This document shows, one piece after another, positions 54,463 to 63,034 of a stretch of 64,000 nt of DNA. The DNA is taken from the NCBI GenBank assembly GCA_046048875.1, contig JBJOFG010000012.1, forward strand, positions 1-64,000, written 5' to 3'. Made by a program: the position numbers and the translations under genes. Within the stretch, counting starts at the first letter, position 1. Each line of letters opens with the position of its first letter. This DNA is from CAIZGX01 sp046048875. Lineage in GTDB: Bacteria; Bacteroidota; Bacteroidia; Flavobacteriales_D; Sanyastnellaceae. The notes beneath the pieces were generated by a model. It saw nothing but the letters and a program-made list of their open reading frames with translations. It had not been told where the DNA came from and did no database searches.

Positions 54463-54984
54463 ATGAAAAAATTAGCTTTCTTCTTCATCGCCATCAGCCT
54501 TTTCACATTCACCGCTGATGCTCAAAAATCGACAAAAGGAAAAATCAATTCATACGGCGAAGCGTTCGTTGCTGAAAATGTCATATCGCTTTCAGAGCTT
54601 CAGGAAAAAATGAAAACTGAAACGCGCTTCGCGTGTGTGTTCGAAGGAAGTATTGTTCAAACTTGTCAAAAGGCTGGATGTTGGATGGAAGTTGCAATGC
54701 CTGTTGGCGATGGCATGACCGTCTTCATGAAAGACCACGCTTTTGCTGTTCCATTGGAGAAGTGTGAAGGAAAGAAAACCTACGTCAAGGGCGAAGCTTA
54801 TTACAAAGAATTAACGGTTGCTTATTTACAGCACTTAGCAGAAGACGCAGGTAAATCGAAAGAAGAAATTGCGAAGATCACAGAGCCTCAAAAACAATTG
54901 GTATTCAGCGCAAGCGGCGTGCAGATTGTTGAAGGTGGAAAAGGCGGAAAGAAAACGAAGAAAGGCGAAAACTGCGCACATTGA
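54463..54984 (+). CDS. DUF4920 secreted protein
   Basis: 173 residues from ATG at 54463, which begins the signal peptide (KKLAFFFIAISLFTFTADAQ). The body contains GSIVQTCQKAGCWMEV and the DUF4920 pattern with KDHAFAVPL; the Cys pair may bind metal or haem-like ligand. C-terminal Gly/Lys-rich tail (GGKGGKKTKKGENC). Function unknown. Translationally coupled to the M16 peptidase (TTGA overlap). Confidence 0.8.
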   Translation: MKKLAFFFIAISLFTFTADAQKSTKGKINSYGEAFVAENVISLSELQEKMKTETRFACVFEGSIVQTCQKAGCWMEVAMPVGDGMTVFMKDHAFAVPLEKCEGKKTYVKGEAYYKELTVAYLQHLAEDAGKSKEEIAKITEPQKQLVFSASGVQIVEGGKGGKKTKKGENCAH

Positions 54985-56225
54985 GCTTACTTCCGAACCC
55001 AATCGTATTTACCTTATCAAACGGCATTCGTGTGGTTCACCAACCCATGGATCGCGACGTGGCGCATTGCGGATTGCTAATAGCAGCGGGCAGTCGTGAC
55101 GAAGAAGAGAACGAACACGGTCTAGCACATTTCCTTGAACATTGTTTTTTCAAAGGGACCAAGACACGCAAGAACCATCACATTCTTTCGAGGCTCGATG
55201 CCGTAGGTGGAGAACTCAATGCCTTCACGGCGAAAGAAGAAACGTGGATTCATGCTTCAATGCTGAAGGAGCACTACGAACGTGCAATCGAACTTATTGC
55301 CGACATTACCTTTCATCCCTCCTTTCCTGCTGAGGAAATTGAAAAAGAAAAGGAAGTCATTATTGATGAATTGAACAGTTATTTCGACAGTCCGAGTGAA
55401 ATGATCTTCGAAGAATTCGATCAGCAACTGTTCGGAAATCACGCGGTTGGACGAAGTATTCTCGGGACAAAAGAAAGTATCAGTCGCGTGAAGCGATCCG
55501 ACTTAGAACGCTTTCGCAAACGAAATCTAACGGCAGAACAACTTGTATTTTCTTCAGCCGGAAATATTCCCGTTGAGAAATTACAAGCGATGCTCGAGAA
55601 GCATTTGGGTTCCGAAAAACTCGCTTCTTTCACTCAAAAAAGATCGAAGCCCACTTTAAAATCGGGCAAGAAAATTTATGTTGAAAAGGACATTCACCAA
55701 GTGAATTTTCTTATCGGAGGAAAGGCCTACGCTTATCCGCATAAACTTCGTCCTGCCCTCACCTTACTTACCAACGTGCTCGGTGGCCCTGCGCTGAATA
55801 ACAAGTTGAGTATGGTGATTCGTGAAAAGTATGGACTTGCCTATCATGTGGAATGCACCTACGCTCCATTTACAGATTGTGGCATTTTCAGTTTGTATTT
55901 AGGAACCGATAAAGAGAATTTAAAAAAGGCTACCGATCTTGCTGAAAAGACACTCGGCTTTTACAAGGAAAATACAATGACCAGTCGCCAATTGCAGGAA
56001 GCCAAAAAGCAAATCATTGGTCAGATGGCGTTAGCGCAAGACAGCGGAAGCGCGTTGATGTTCAATTTGGGAAAGAGCTTGTATTTATTCAACCGCATAG
56101 ACACCATGCAAGAGGTGTTTCATCGATTAGAAGAAATCACAGCAGAGCAAATTCAACAAGCCGCAAACGACACCTTTCATTTCGAAAAAATGAATGTGTT
56201 GGCCTACATCCCTAAGAAAAATTAA
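54981..56225 (+). CDS. M16-family zinc metallopeptidase
   Basis: 414 residues from a TTG start that overlaps the DUF4920 stop. The inverted zinc motif HFLEH (50-54) is intact, with the third ligand Glu in KEKEVIIDEL at about 130. Single catalytic half plus C-terminal half in one chain, as in mitochondrial processing peptidase-like bacterial proteins. No signal peptide seen. Its 3' end overlaps the convergent helical-repeat gene by 4 bp. Confidence 0.92.
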   Translation: MSLLPNPIVFTLSNGIRVVHQPMDRDVAHCGLLIAAGSRDEEENEHGLAHFLEHCFFKGTKTRKNHHILSRLDAVGGELNAFTAKEETWIHASMLKEHYERAIELIADITFHPSFPAEEIEKEKEVIIDELNSYFDSPSEMIFEEFDQQLFGNHAVGRSILGTKESISRVKRSDLERFRKRNLTAEQLVFSSAGNIPVEKLQAMLEKHLGSEKLASFTQKRSKPTLKSGKKIYVEKDIHQVNFLIGGKAYAYPHKLRPALTLLTNVLGGPALNNKLSMVIREKYGLAYHVECTYAPFTDCGIFSLYLGTDKENLKKATDLAEKTLGFYKENTMTSRQLQEAKKQIIGQMALAQDSGSALMFNLGKSLYLFNRIDTMQEVFHRLEEITAEQIQQAANDTFHFEKMNVLAYIPKKN

Positions 56226-56638
56226 AACGGAGAGATTGAATGAATGTCGTTGTTTCGGCGTTCAATTTCGTTTTTCACTAAACACATACGTTGCGCAATA
56301 GCAGCCATATCTGGAAGTCCTTTTTCCAACAACCACATCAAAGATTCTTCGTGATTGTCTGCGGCTCTCGCCATTTTTTCGAGAACGTCGTACTTGTTCT
56401 TCTTCAACCATAGCAACGCATTTGGATTTCCTTCAGCGCCATTAATGAGCGCCATTAGATGAGGGAAATTATTTTCCATTAACCATATGCGCGCTTCGTC
56501 TTGATTGTTCAGTGCGTGAACGAATACACCCAGCTCAGGATAACCGTTAGCCATGAGCCATTCGCGAATAGCCACATTGCCTGAAATAGCTTCGCCCCAA
56601 GCGATAATGACTTTCGATGGATAACCTTCAGTATTCAT
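56222..56638 (-). CDS. Small helical-repeat protein, function unknown
   Basis: 138 residues built of about four degenerate helical repeats of roughly 32 residues, each centred on a WLxxNxxP or WLxxxGxP pattern (IREWLMANGYPEL, ARIWLMENNFPHL, ALLWLKKNKYDVL, SLMWLLEKGLPDM). No signal peptide or catalytic motif; looks like a protein-interaction scaffold. No named family recognised. Confidence 0.7.
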   Translation of the reverse strand: MNTEGYPSKVIIAWGEAISGNVAIREWLMANGYPELGVFVHALNNQDEARIWLMENNFPHLMALINGAEGNPNALLWLKKNKYDVLEKMARAADNHEESLMWLLEKGLPDMAAIAQRMCLVKNEIERRNNDIHSISPF

Positions 56639-56692
56639 AGTGCAATGTTAAATAAGTTTCAGAATGATTCGGATAAGTGATGAAAGAAAAAT

Positions 56693-56700
56693 TAGTTTTG
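56693..56700 (+). promoter_or_regulatory. Putative -7 box of the DUF3078 gene
   Basis: TAGTTTTG ends 6 nt before ATG 56707. It sits inside the longer reading frame (ATG at 56677), which favours the shorter start. Confidence 0.45.
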
Positions 56701-56706
56701 CTCTGT

Positions 56707-57720
56707 ATGCGAAAAATCATTGGTCTTCCTTTTCTATTGTTGGCATTTCCGGCATGGGCACAACCTGGCTTGAATCCGATTTCTCAAGAGGAGGGTGCCA
56801 TGCGAAATTTAGCGCCAATTCAAGATACAGGGTGGTACTTCAAACTTTCTTCTAGCATAAATACAACGCAGACTTATTTAAAGAATTGGGCAGCTGGAGG
56901 AAATAGTTCGTTCAACGTAACTGGTATTTTCAACTCTGTTGTGTTGTATCGAAAAGACAAACGCGCTTGGGACAATGCAGTGAACTTATCCTACGGAAGA
57001 AGCATTGTGGACTTCTCTATTCCTTCCATTAAAACAGAAGACCGATTTGATTTTTCAAGCAAATACGGTCAACAGGCTTCCAAAAATTGGTATTATTCTT
57101 TTTTGCTTTCTGTTCGAAGTCAGGTTGCACCAGGCTATACTACCCTTCCTTCAGGACTTCCAGACTATAGCAAAGGAAAAGTCAGTGACTTGTTTTCTCC
57201 GGCCTATGCCGTAGGTGCATTGGGAATGGATTACAAGCCCAAGAAAGGCGTTTCAGCTTTCTTCGCACCACTTACCTATCGAGCAACGTTTGTGATGAAT
57301 GCTGACCTTGCTAATGCAGGTCAATTCGGTGTAACTCCAGCGGTGCGCGATGCGAATGGAAATATTCTTATTCCTGGCAAGCACAGACGTAATGAGATCG
57401 GAGGATACATTCGTCTGAATTATACAAACGTTATTTTAGAAAACGTCAACTGGACCAGTAAGCTTGAATTGTTCTCGAATTACACAAAAAATCCAGAGAA
57501 TGTCGATGTCAACTGGGAAAACAACTTCAATATGAAGGTGAACAAATACCTTTCTGTTACCATATCTGCTCAATTGATTTACGACGATGACATTCGAATT
57601 ATTAAGTCGCCTGAACTAACGGACGAAAACGGAGTGTTTCATCCCGCAGACATTGGCCCAGGCTTGCAATTCAAAGAGCTAATGGCCATTGGATTCACTT
57701 ATACCTTCAACACAAAATAA
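56707..57720 (+). CDS. DUF3078 outer-membrane beta-barrel-like protein
   Basis: 337 residues from ATG 56707, with signal peptide (RKIIGLPFLLLAFPAWAQ). Body of alternating strands with NWAAGGNSSFNVTGIFNS and WENNFNMKVNKYLSVTIS, ending LMAIGFTYTFNTK with an aromatic near the end; typical of DUF3078, probably an outer-membrane barrel. Function unknown. The longer frame to 56677 was rejected because of the promoter-like box within it. Confidence 0.82.
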   Translation: MRKIIGLPFLLLAFPAWAQPGLNPISQEEGAMRNLAPIQDTGWYFKLSSSINTTQTYLKNWAAGGNSSFNVTGIFNSVVLYRKDKRAWDNAVNLSYGRSIVDFSIPSIKTEDRFDFSSKYGQQASKNWYYSFLLSVRSQVAPGYTTLPSGLPDYSKGKVSDLFSPAYAVGALGMDYKPKKGVSAFFAPLTYRATFVMNADLANAGQFGVTPAVRDANGNILIPGKHRRNEIGGYIRLNYTNVILENVNWTSKLELFSNYTKNPENVDVNWENNFNMKVNKYLSVTISAQLIYDDDIRIIKSPELTDENGVFHPADIGPGLQFKELMAIGFTYTFNTK

Positions 57721-57728
57721 GGAATAAA

Positions 57729-57752
57729 AAAAAGGGACCAAAGTCCCTTTTT
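57729..57752. terminator. Bidirectional terminator
   Basis: AAAAAGGGAC (57729-57738) / GTCCCTTTTT (57743-57752), loop CAAA, between the convergent DUF3078 and OmpA/TPR genes. Confidence 0.9.
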
Positions 57753-57772
57753 CAATTTAATATATATTCGAA

Positions 57773-59449
57773 TTACTTCGTAAATTCAAGATCCGTCTTA
57801 GACTTCTCACCCAATGAACCATCTTTAGCGATAGCTGAACTTAAGTTAGACTCTTTACCAGCTGAATCGTTTGAACGAGCGCAGATGATAGCACGAAGGT
57901 AATCTGCTAAAGCTGACTTGTCGCCACTTGCATCAAGATCAGACTTAGCACCAGCATTGTCCCCGCTCAACATTTTAGCCAAAGCTGTATTGAATGACTT
58001 AACGTCTTTCATTGTTGAAACTGCCCCTGCGTAATCACCGTTAGCAATAAGGATAAGACCCTTGTTGTACTTACTTTCAGCAGAACCGCTCTCGTTAAAC
58101 AACTTCATAGCCCCTTTGCGATCTCCGCTCAAACGCACAGCAACACCATGGTTGTTTGAAGTCTCAGCGTTCTTCTTCATTCCGTATGCCTTCTCGAATT
58201 GCTTTGCAGCTTCAGAAGACTTGTTCATTCCATAATAAACAACACCTAGGTTGTTAGAAGCACGATAGTCACCGTTTGCTTTTCCTTCAGCTTCCTTGTA
58301 GATAGCAGCTTGAACGTTTGCATCTTCAATCAATGAAGCCGCTTTCAACAACTCTTCGTAGTTCAATACAGAAGCGTTTGACTTACCTAAAGAAATCAAC
58401 TCAGCATCTGTGTATCCATTCTCTGTGTAGTGAACACGGATAACGCAACGGCGAAGTGATGGGAAAATCAAATCCTTGATTTCAGTGTATGTTTTAGAGA
58501 TGTTCTTGATTTCAGCTTCTCTCTCTGTTAGATCAGTTGTTCTTTGAAGAATACGAACAATAATGTCGCGGTCAGCAATAGCTGATTTCTCCATCGCTGC
58601 TTTAAAACCGTCCCAGTCTTCACCTTTCGGATTCTCTTTCACTAATGAACCGTAAAGAACATCTAACTTAGCTGTCTTCAATACGTTCGTCATTACTTTG
58701 TTTCCTGCTTTAGCACGCTCAACAGCAAGACCGTCGTTCAATAAAATTTCTCCCTCTGGAGAAGCATATGATTGCAATTCGATTTGAGTAACAACCATTT
58801 TAGGATTTGTGCTGATTGAAGTTAACAATGCCTGAAGTTGAGCGATGTCTGCGTCTTTCATTTCAGCTGGCTTCAATACAGAAGAATTCAAATCGAAGTT
58901 AACGACTGCTTCGAATGTCTTATCAAATGAACGAACCAAAGCATCCTTCGAACCGATTACTTTATCATCGCTCTTCATTAAGTATGGAGTAGTGATTACA
59001 CCTTTTGCCACTTCAACCGCAGGGAATGAAGCAGTCTTGCTTCCTTTTGACCCTTTGATTCGCAATTCTAATTTTGAAGACTCCATTCCCGCAGAATAAG
59101 GAAGGGTTGCAGTGTACTTGAAGCTTTTACCCGTTTGATAAGGAATGACGTCACCGTTACCTGTTGCTTTTTCACCTTTGAATTCTTGCACTCTGTAAGT
59201 TGCTTCACCTCCGTTCCATACAATGGCTGGAGTAATTTGTGCAGAAACAGATTTCGCAAAATATTTTTCAGGGAACTTTCCCGTGATTGTTACCTTCACA
59301 GAGTCACCGTGCACTTCTAACGGGCTTGGTTCCACTTTGAAGTTAAGTTCTTCCATGTGTTTTTGCATTGAGCCAAGACCGGCACAACCTTGAAAAAGAA
59401 GAGTAACTGCTGTTAATGCAACTACTACCGACGAAAATCCTTTTTTCAT
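57773..59449 (-). CDS. Lipoprotein with OmpA-like and TPR domains
   Basis: 558 residues. Lipoprotein signal (lipobox LFQGC, Cys about 22). N-terminal beta domain (about 25-190), an OmpA-like peptidoglycan-binding domain (about 200-320, NFDLNSSVLKPAEM, QLQSYASPEGEILLNDGLAVERA), and TPR repeats (about 385-520, NNLGVVYYGMNKSSEAAKQFEKAY). Probably links outer membrane to peptidoglycan. Repetitive Lys/Ala-rich C-terminus. Confidence 0.88.
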   Translation of the reverse strand: MKKGFSSVVVALTAVTLLFQGCAGLGSMQKHMEELNFKVEPSPLEVHGDSVKVTITGKFPEKYFAKSVSAQITPAIVWNGGEATYRVQEFKGEKATGNGDVIPYQTGKSFKYTATLPYSAGMESSKLELRIKGSKGSKTASFPAVEVAKGVITTPYLMKSDDKVIGSKDALVRSFDKTFEAVVNFDLNSSVLKPAEMKDADIAQLQALLTSISTNPKMVVTQIELQSYASPEGEILLNDGLAVERAKAGNKVMTNVLKTAKLDVLYGSLVKENPKGEDWDGFKAAMEKSAIADRDIIVRILQRTTDLTEREAEIKNISKTYTEIKDLIFPSLRRCVIRVHYTENGYTDAELISLGKSNASVLNYEELLKAASLIEDANVQAAIYKEAEGKANGDYRASNNLGVVYYGMNKSSEAAKQFEKAYGMKKNAETSNNHGVAVRLSGDRKGAMKLFNESGSAESKYNKGLILIANGDYAGAVSTMKDVKSFNTALAKMLSGDNAGAKSDLDASGDKSALADYLRAIICARSNDSAGKESNLSSAIAKDGSLGEKSKTDLEFTK

Positions 59450-59520
59450 TTTTTCAGCTTAATTATATAATGGGCACAAATTTACAATCAATTATTGAGT
59501 CTACAATGCTCGAATTCAAA

Positions 59521-60477
59521 TTATTGTTGAACCACACCCATGGCGCAGAACTTTTCAATTCGTTGCTGGGTACGATCTTCAACACTTAATTTTTCCAATT
59601 CGTTGAGGGCATTTATGATGGCTTCTTTCAAATGCTGGGTTGCGGCCTCTGGATTATTGTGCGCTCCACCAAGTGGTTCGCGAATAATTCCATCTACCAA
59701 TTTGTTGGCAAACATATCGTCAGCCGTGAGTTTCAGAGCAGACGCCGCTTCCATCTTGTGGTCTGTATTTCTCCATAAAATGGTCGAACAAGACTCAGGT
59801 GAAATCACCGAATACCACGTGTTCTCTAACATAAGTACGCGATCTCCAATGCCAATGCCCAATGCACCACCCGAAGCACCTTCACCAATGATGATACAGA
59901 TTACTGGAACTTTCAAGCGCATCATTTCAAACAAATTGCGCGCAATAGCCTCCCCTTGTCCGCGTTCTTCAGCCTCTAATCCTGGAAAAGCACCGGGAGT
60001 ATCGATAAGAGTTACAATGGGTTTATTGAATTTCTCGGCAAGCTTCATCAAACGCAAAGCCTTGCGGTATCCTTCGGGATTCGCCATTCCGAAGTTGCGG
60101 TAGCTCCGCATTTTGGTATTGGCACCTTTTTGCTGTCCAATAAACATGATGCTTCTGCCGTCAATGGATCCGAATCCACCAACCATGGCTTTATCATCTT
60201 TTACGGTGCGATCACCGTGCTGTTCGACCCAAGTGCCTTCAGTCATTGTCTCAATGTATTGAAGTGTATAGGGTCTTTCAGGGTGACGACTTACAAGCAC
60301 GCGCTGCCACGGCGTAAGGTTCGAATAAATTTCATTGGTCTTCTCAACGACTGCGCGCTCAAGGTCTTCTATAGCTGCGTGAACGTCTACCCCATTTTTC
60401 TTTTCACTCTCTCTTAACTTCTCAATTTGCTGACGAAGCTCTTTTATTGGGGATTCAAAATCTAAATAAATTTCCAT
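59521..60477 (-). CDS. accA: Acetyl-CoA carboxylase carboxyltransferase subunit alpha
   Basis: 318 residues from ATG 60477, the usual start (MEIYLDFESPIKELRQQI). Contains RPYTLQYIETMTEGTWVEQHGDR, the MRSYRNFGMANPEGYRKALRL box, TLIDTPGAFPGLEAEERGQGEAIARNL and GEGASGGALGIGIGDRVLM. Fatty acid synthesis. Followed downstream in orientation by nothing in the minus operon; rdgB ends 37 bp upstream. Confidence 0.96.
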   Translation of the reverse strand: MEIYLDFESPIKELRQQIEKLRESEKKNGVDVHAAIEDLERAVVEKTNEIYSNLTPWQRVLVSRHPERPYTLQYIETMTEGTWVEQHGDRTVKDDKAMVGGFGSIDGRSIMFIGQQKGANTKMRSYRNFGMANPEGYRKALRLMKLAEKFNKPIVTLIDTPGAFPGLEAEERGQGEAIARNLFEMMRLKVPVICIIIGEGASGGALGIGIGDRVLMLENTWYSVISPESCSTILWRNTDHKMEAASALKLTADDMFANKLVDGIIREPLGGAHNNPEAATQHLKEAIINALNELEKLSVEDRTQQRIEKFCAMGVVQQ

Positions 60478-60513
60478 AGTTTCAATTTGGAGAGGCAAAA
60501 ATACACAATACTG

Positions 60514-61092
60514 CTATGAGTTGCTCTTGATAAATTCGAGGAACTTTTTCAACGCTTTTGCACGGTGACTCAGCAATTTCTTTTCTTCAATGGTCATTTC
60601 TGCAAAAGTTCTCGAATTTCCAACTGGATGAAAAATACCATCGTACCCAAATCCATCCGCACCGCGCACTTCCACACCTAACTTCCCCTTGACAACACCT
60701 TCAAAATAATGTGTACCTTCTGATGTGCAATAGCAAAAAACGGAGCGAAACTGGGCATTCCGATTGGTTTGTCTTTTCATTTCATTCAATACCTTCTCGA
60801 TGTTGCGTTCATTCGAACGCGGTTCCCCTGCATAAATCGCGGAGTCAACACCAGGCTTTCCTTCGAGCGCTTCAATTTCCAATCCTGTATCGTCGGAAAA
60901 ACAAGCAAGCCCTGTCTTTTCGAAAACAAAACGCGCCTTTTGTTCGGCGTTACCTTCCAAAGTCCCGGTAGTTTCTGGAATTTCATCTAAAACCCCAACA
61001 TCGCGCATGGAAACCACTTCCATACCTGAAGGCATCGCCGCTTGAATTTCCTGCAACTTATTTTTATTTCCTGAAGCGAAAACGATCTTCAT
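60514..61092 (-). CDS. rdgB: Non-canonical purine NTP pyrophosphatase (RdgB/HAM1)
   Basis: 192 residues. SGNKNKLQEI at the N-terminus, CFSDDTGLEIEALEGKPGVDSAIYAG in the core and GFGYDGIFHP near the C-terminus are the family motifs. Removes dITP/XTP. Overlaps menE by 4 bp (ATGA). Confidence 0.95.
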   Translation of the reverse strand: MKIVFASGNKNKLQEIQAAMPSGMEVVSMRDVGVLDEIPETTGTLEGNAEQKARFVFEKTGLACFSDDTGLEIEALEGKPGVDSAIYAGEPRSNERNIEKVLNEMKRQTNRNAQFRSVFCYCTSEGTHYFEGVVKGKLGVEVRGADGFGYDGIFHPVGNSRTFAEMTIEEKKLLSHRAKALKKFLEFIKSNS

Positions 61093-62042
61093 GATTCCCT
61101 TATGATTTTACCGCTTGCGGTTCTGTTAAACTTCGGTTTGAATAAAATCTCTTTGGGCTTTCGAATCCCCAAATTCAATTCATTTATTTTTTCTAGTTGG
61201 AAGTCAGAGGCATTTCCTTCCACATACAACACGACCTTTTGACCGAGTACTTCGTCTTGCACTGAAGTAATGTAAAAAGGTTGAAGAATGATATGTGAAA
61301 GTGTGCGCTCTAATTCTTCCGGAAATATTTTCACTCCACCAGAAATAATCACATTGTCTAATCTTCCCTTCACCACAAATCCATCTTTCACAAATTCAAC
61401 AATATCATTTGTTTCGAAAGAAGGAAGTTCTAACCAAGCATCTTCAATGACAAGATTCTCATTTGGTCCTTCCGAAAAAGACACGCCCTTCAATGCCTGA
61501 AAAGATTGCCCTTCTTTCACTTTCCGCATGGCGACATGTGTGAGAGTCTCTGTCATTCCGTATCCTTCCCACACTTCTGACTTCACCTGTTTCAAAAGCA
61601 CCTGCGCTCGTTCAGAAAGCGGACCGCCACCCAGAAGAACGTGTTGAATTCCATTCAAAAAATCTGAAGACGATTCAAGCATGCTTGAAACCTGCTGAGA
61701 AGTGAACGCTGCAAAATCGAAATTCTCTTCAATGCTTGGTGAAGAAGATGGCGTCTGCCAGGTCAAGTTCCAATTTAATATGATTGAACGAAGAGCCATC
61801 ATTTTTCCTGCAACATAAATGGGAGGTAAAGCACAAAACACTTCTGCGTTTTCTTTCAAATTGAAGAATTGGGCAGTGCGTTCAGCAGATCGACGAACTT
61901 GCTCTTTGGCGAATGCGATTGTTTTGGGAACGCCAGTAGATCCTGACGTTTGGAATGAAATAGTTTCTGAAGTGTTCCACTCCATTTCAATGGCCGCATA
62001 GGCTGCTTGCATGTCTATTCCTGAAAGAACCTTGTTAATCAT
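61089..62042 (-). CDS. menE: O-succinylbenzoate--CoA ligase (MenE), short form
   Basis: 317 residues from ATG 62042, chosen because it overlaps the menC stop as ATGA. AMP-binding motif TSGSTGVPK (32-40), GYGMTETLTHVA and the C-terminal GRLDNVIISGGVKIFPEE and NRTASGKIIRE are present. Shorter than typical MenE (about 450) because the N-terminal part of the adenylation domain is reduced, known for Bacteroidota. Menaquinone pathway with menC. Confidence 0.9.
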   Translation of the reverse strand: MINKVLSGIDMQAAYAAIEMEWNTSETISFQTSGSTGVPKTIAFAKEQVRRSAERTAQFFNLKENAEVFCALPPIYVAGKMMALRSIILNWNLTWQTPSSSPSIEENFDFAAFTSQQVSSMLESSSDFLNGIQHVLLGGGPLSERAQVLLKQVKSEVWEGYGMTETLTHVAMRKVKEGQSFQALKGVSFSEGPNENLVIEDAWLELPSFETNDIVEFVKDGFVVKGRLDNVIISGGVKIFPEELERTLSHIILQPFYITSVQDEVLGQKVVLYVEGNASDFQLEKINELNLGIRKPKEILFKPKFNRTASGKIIRES

Positions 62043-63034
62043 GCTTGAACGGGTATTAAATTTTCCCCTTCTAATTTCCACAACCCTTCACTATTGTTTT
62101 GAAACAAGCTGCCTGTTCCAAGACCCTGCACTCCTTCCAAATTCATTTTACACACCCAATTGGCGAGGTGATTCAGACCCACGTTGCTTTCTAAAGATGA
62201 TGTAACCCAGAAACCTATTTCATGTTCATCGGCCCATTGCTTCCACCTTTCAGCAGCGTTAAATCCTCCGTGCAAAGAAGGCTTTACGACAAGATATGCG
62301 GGCTTTCCAAAAGTCAAATACTGTTCGAATTCTTGGGGAGTTCTTCCAATGAGTTCTTCATCAAACGCAATGGGCACGGGTGATTCAGCGCACAGTCGAA
62401 ACATATGCTCACCCTGTCCAGCCTTAATCGGTTGCTCAATGCTATGTAAATCGAATTCCGCCAATTGATTCAATTTATCGAAGGCATCTTCCAGAGGGAA
62501 CGCACCGTTAGCGTCGACGCGAATTGTTAGTTCGTTTTCATTTCCCCATGAACGAATTTCACGAATGAGATTCAGTTCGTCGTTGAAATTCAATGCTCCT
62601 ATTTTCAATTTAATGCATCTACTTCCTTGGTCGAATTTCCTTCTGGCTTCGGTTCGCATTTTATCAATGTCGTTCATCCAAATCAATCCGTTGATGGGTA
62701 TCGATTTCAAATCCGATTTAGGAACAAACGGATGGTCTTTCGACTGTGCTGCATATCCAGCTAGGGCTGCGTCTATTGCGCATTGAACTGAAGAAGTATT
62801 CGACGAAACGCTTCCCCAGTTAATTTCCTGAACGATTCGATTGATTTCTGAAATGACCTCTTCCTTAGATTCGCGACTCAATCCCCACAACGGTGCAACT
62901 TCCCCTTCCCCTTGGATATTTCCATACGAATCGATGAGCTGCAGAATCCAACTGTCTCGGGTGGTCAGCACATCGCGACTCGTTTTTGCAGGTTTTATGA
63001 AATGAAGGATTCGATGATCAACTTTCCATCTCAT
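62039..63034 (-). CDS. menC: o-Succinylbenzoate synthase
   Basis: 331 residues from ATG 63034 (ATGA overlap with the upstream membrane-protein stop). Enolase-superfamily ligands: KLK (Lys142, Lys144), VDANG (Asp174), EQP (Glu200), DEE (Asp225) and Lys251 in VVKPSLHGG. Menaquinone pathway, directly before menE. Confidence 0.93.
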   Translation of the reverse strand: MRWKVDHRILHFIKPAKTSRDVLTTRDSWILQLIDSYGNIQGEGEVAPLWGLSRESKEEVISEINRIVQEINWGSVSSNTSSVQCAIDAALAGYAAQSKDHPFVPKSDLKSIPINGLIWMNDIDKMRTEARRKFDQGSRCIKLKIGALNFNDELNLIREIRSWGNENELTIRVDANGAFPLEDAFDKLNQLAEFDLHSIEQPIKAGQGEHMFRLCAESPVPIAFDEELIGRTPQEFEQYLTFGKPAYLVVKPSLHGGFNAAERWKQWADEHEIGFWVTSSLESNVGLNHLANWVCKMNLEGVQGLGTGSLFQNNSEGLWKLEGENLIPVQA

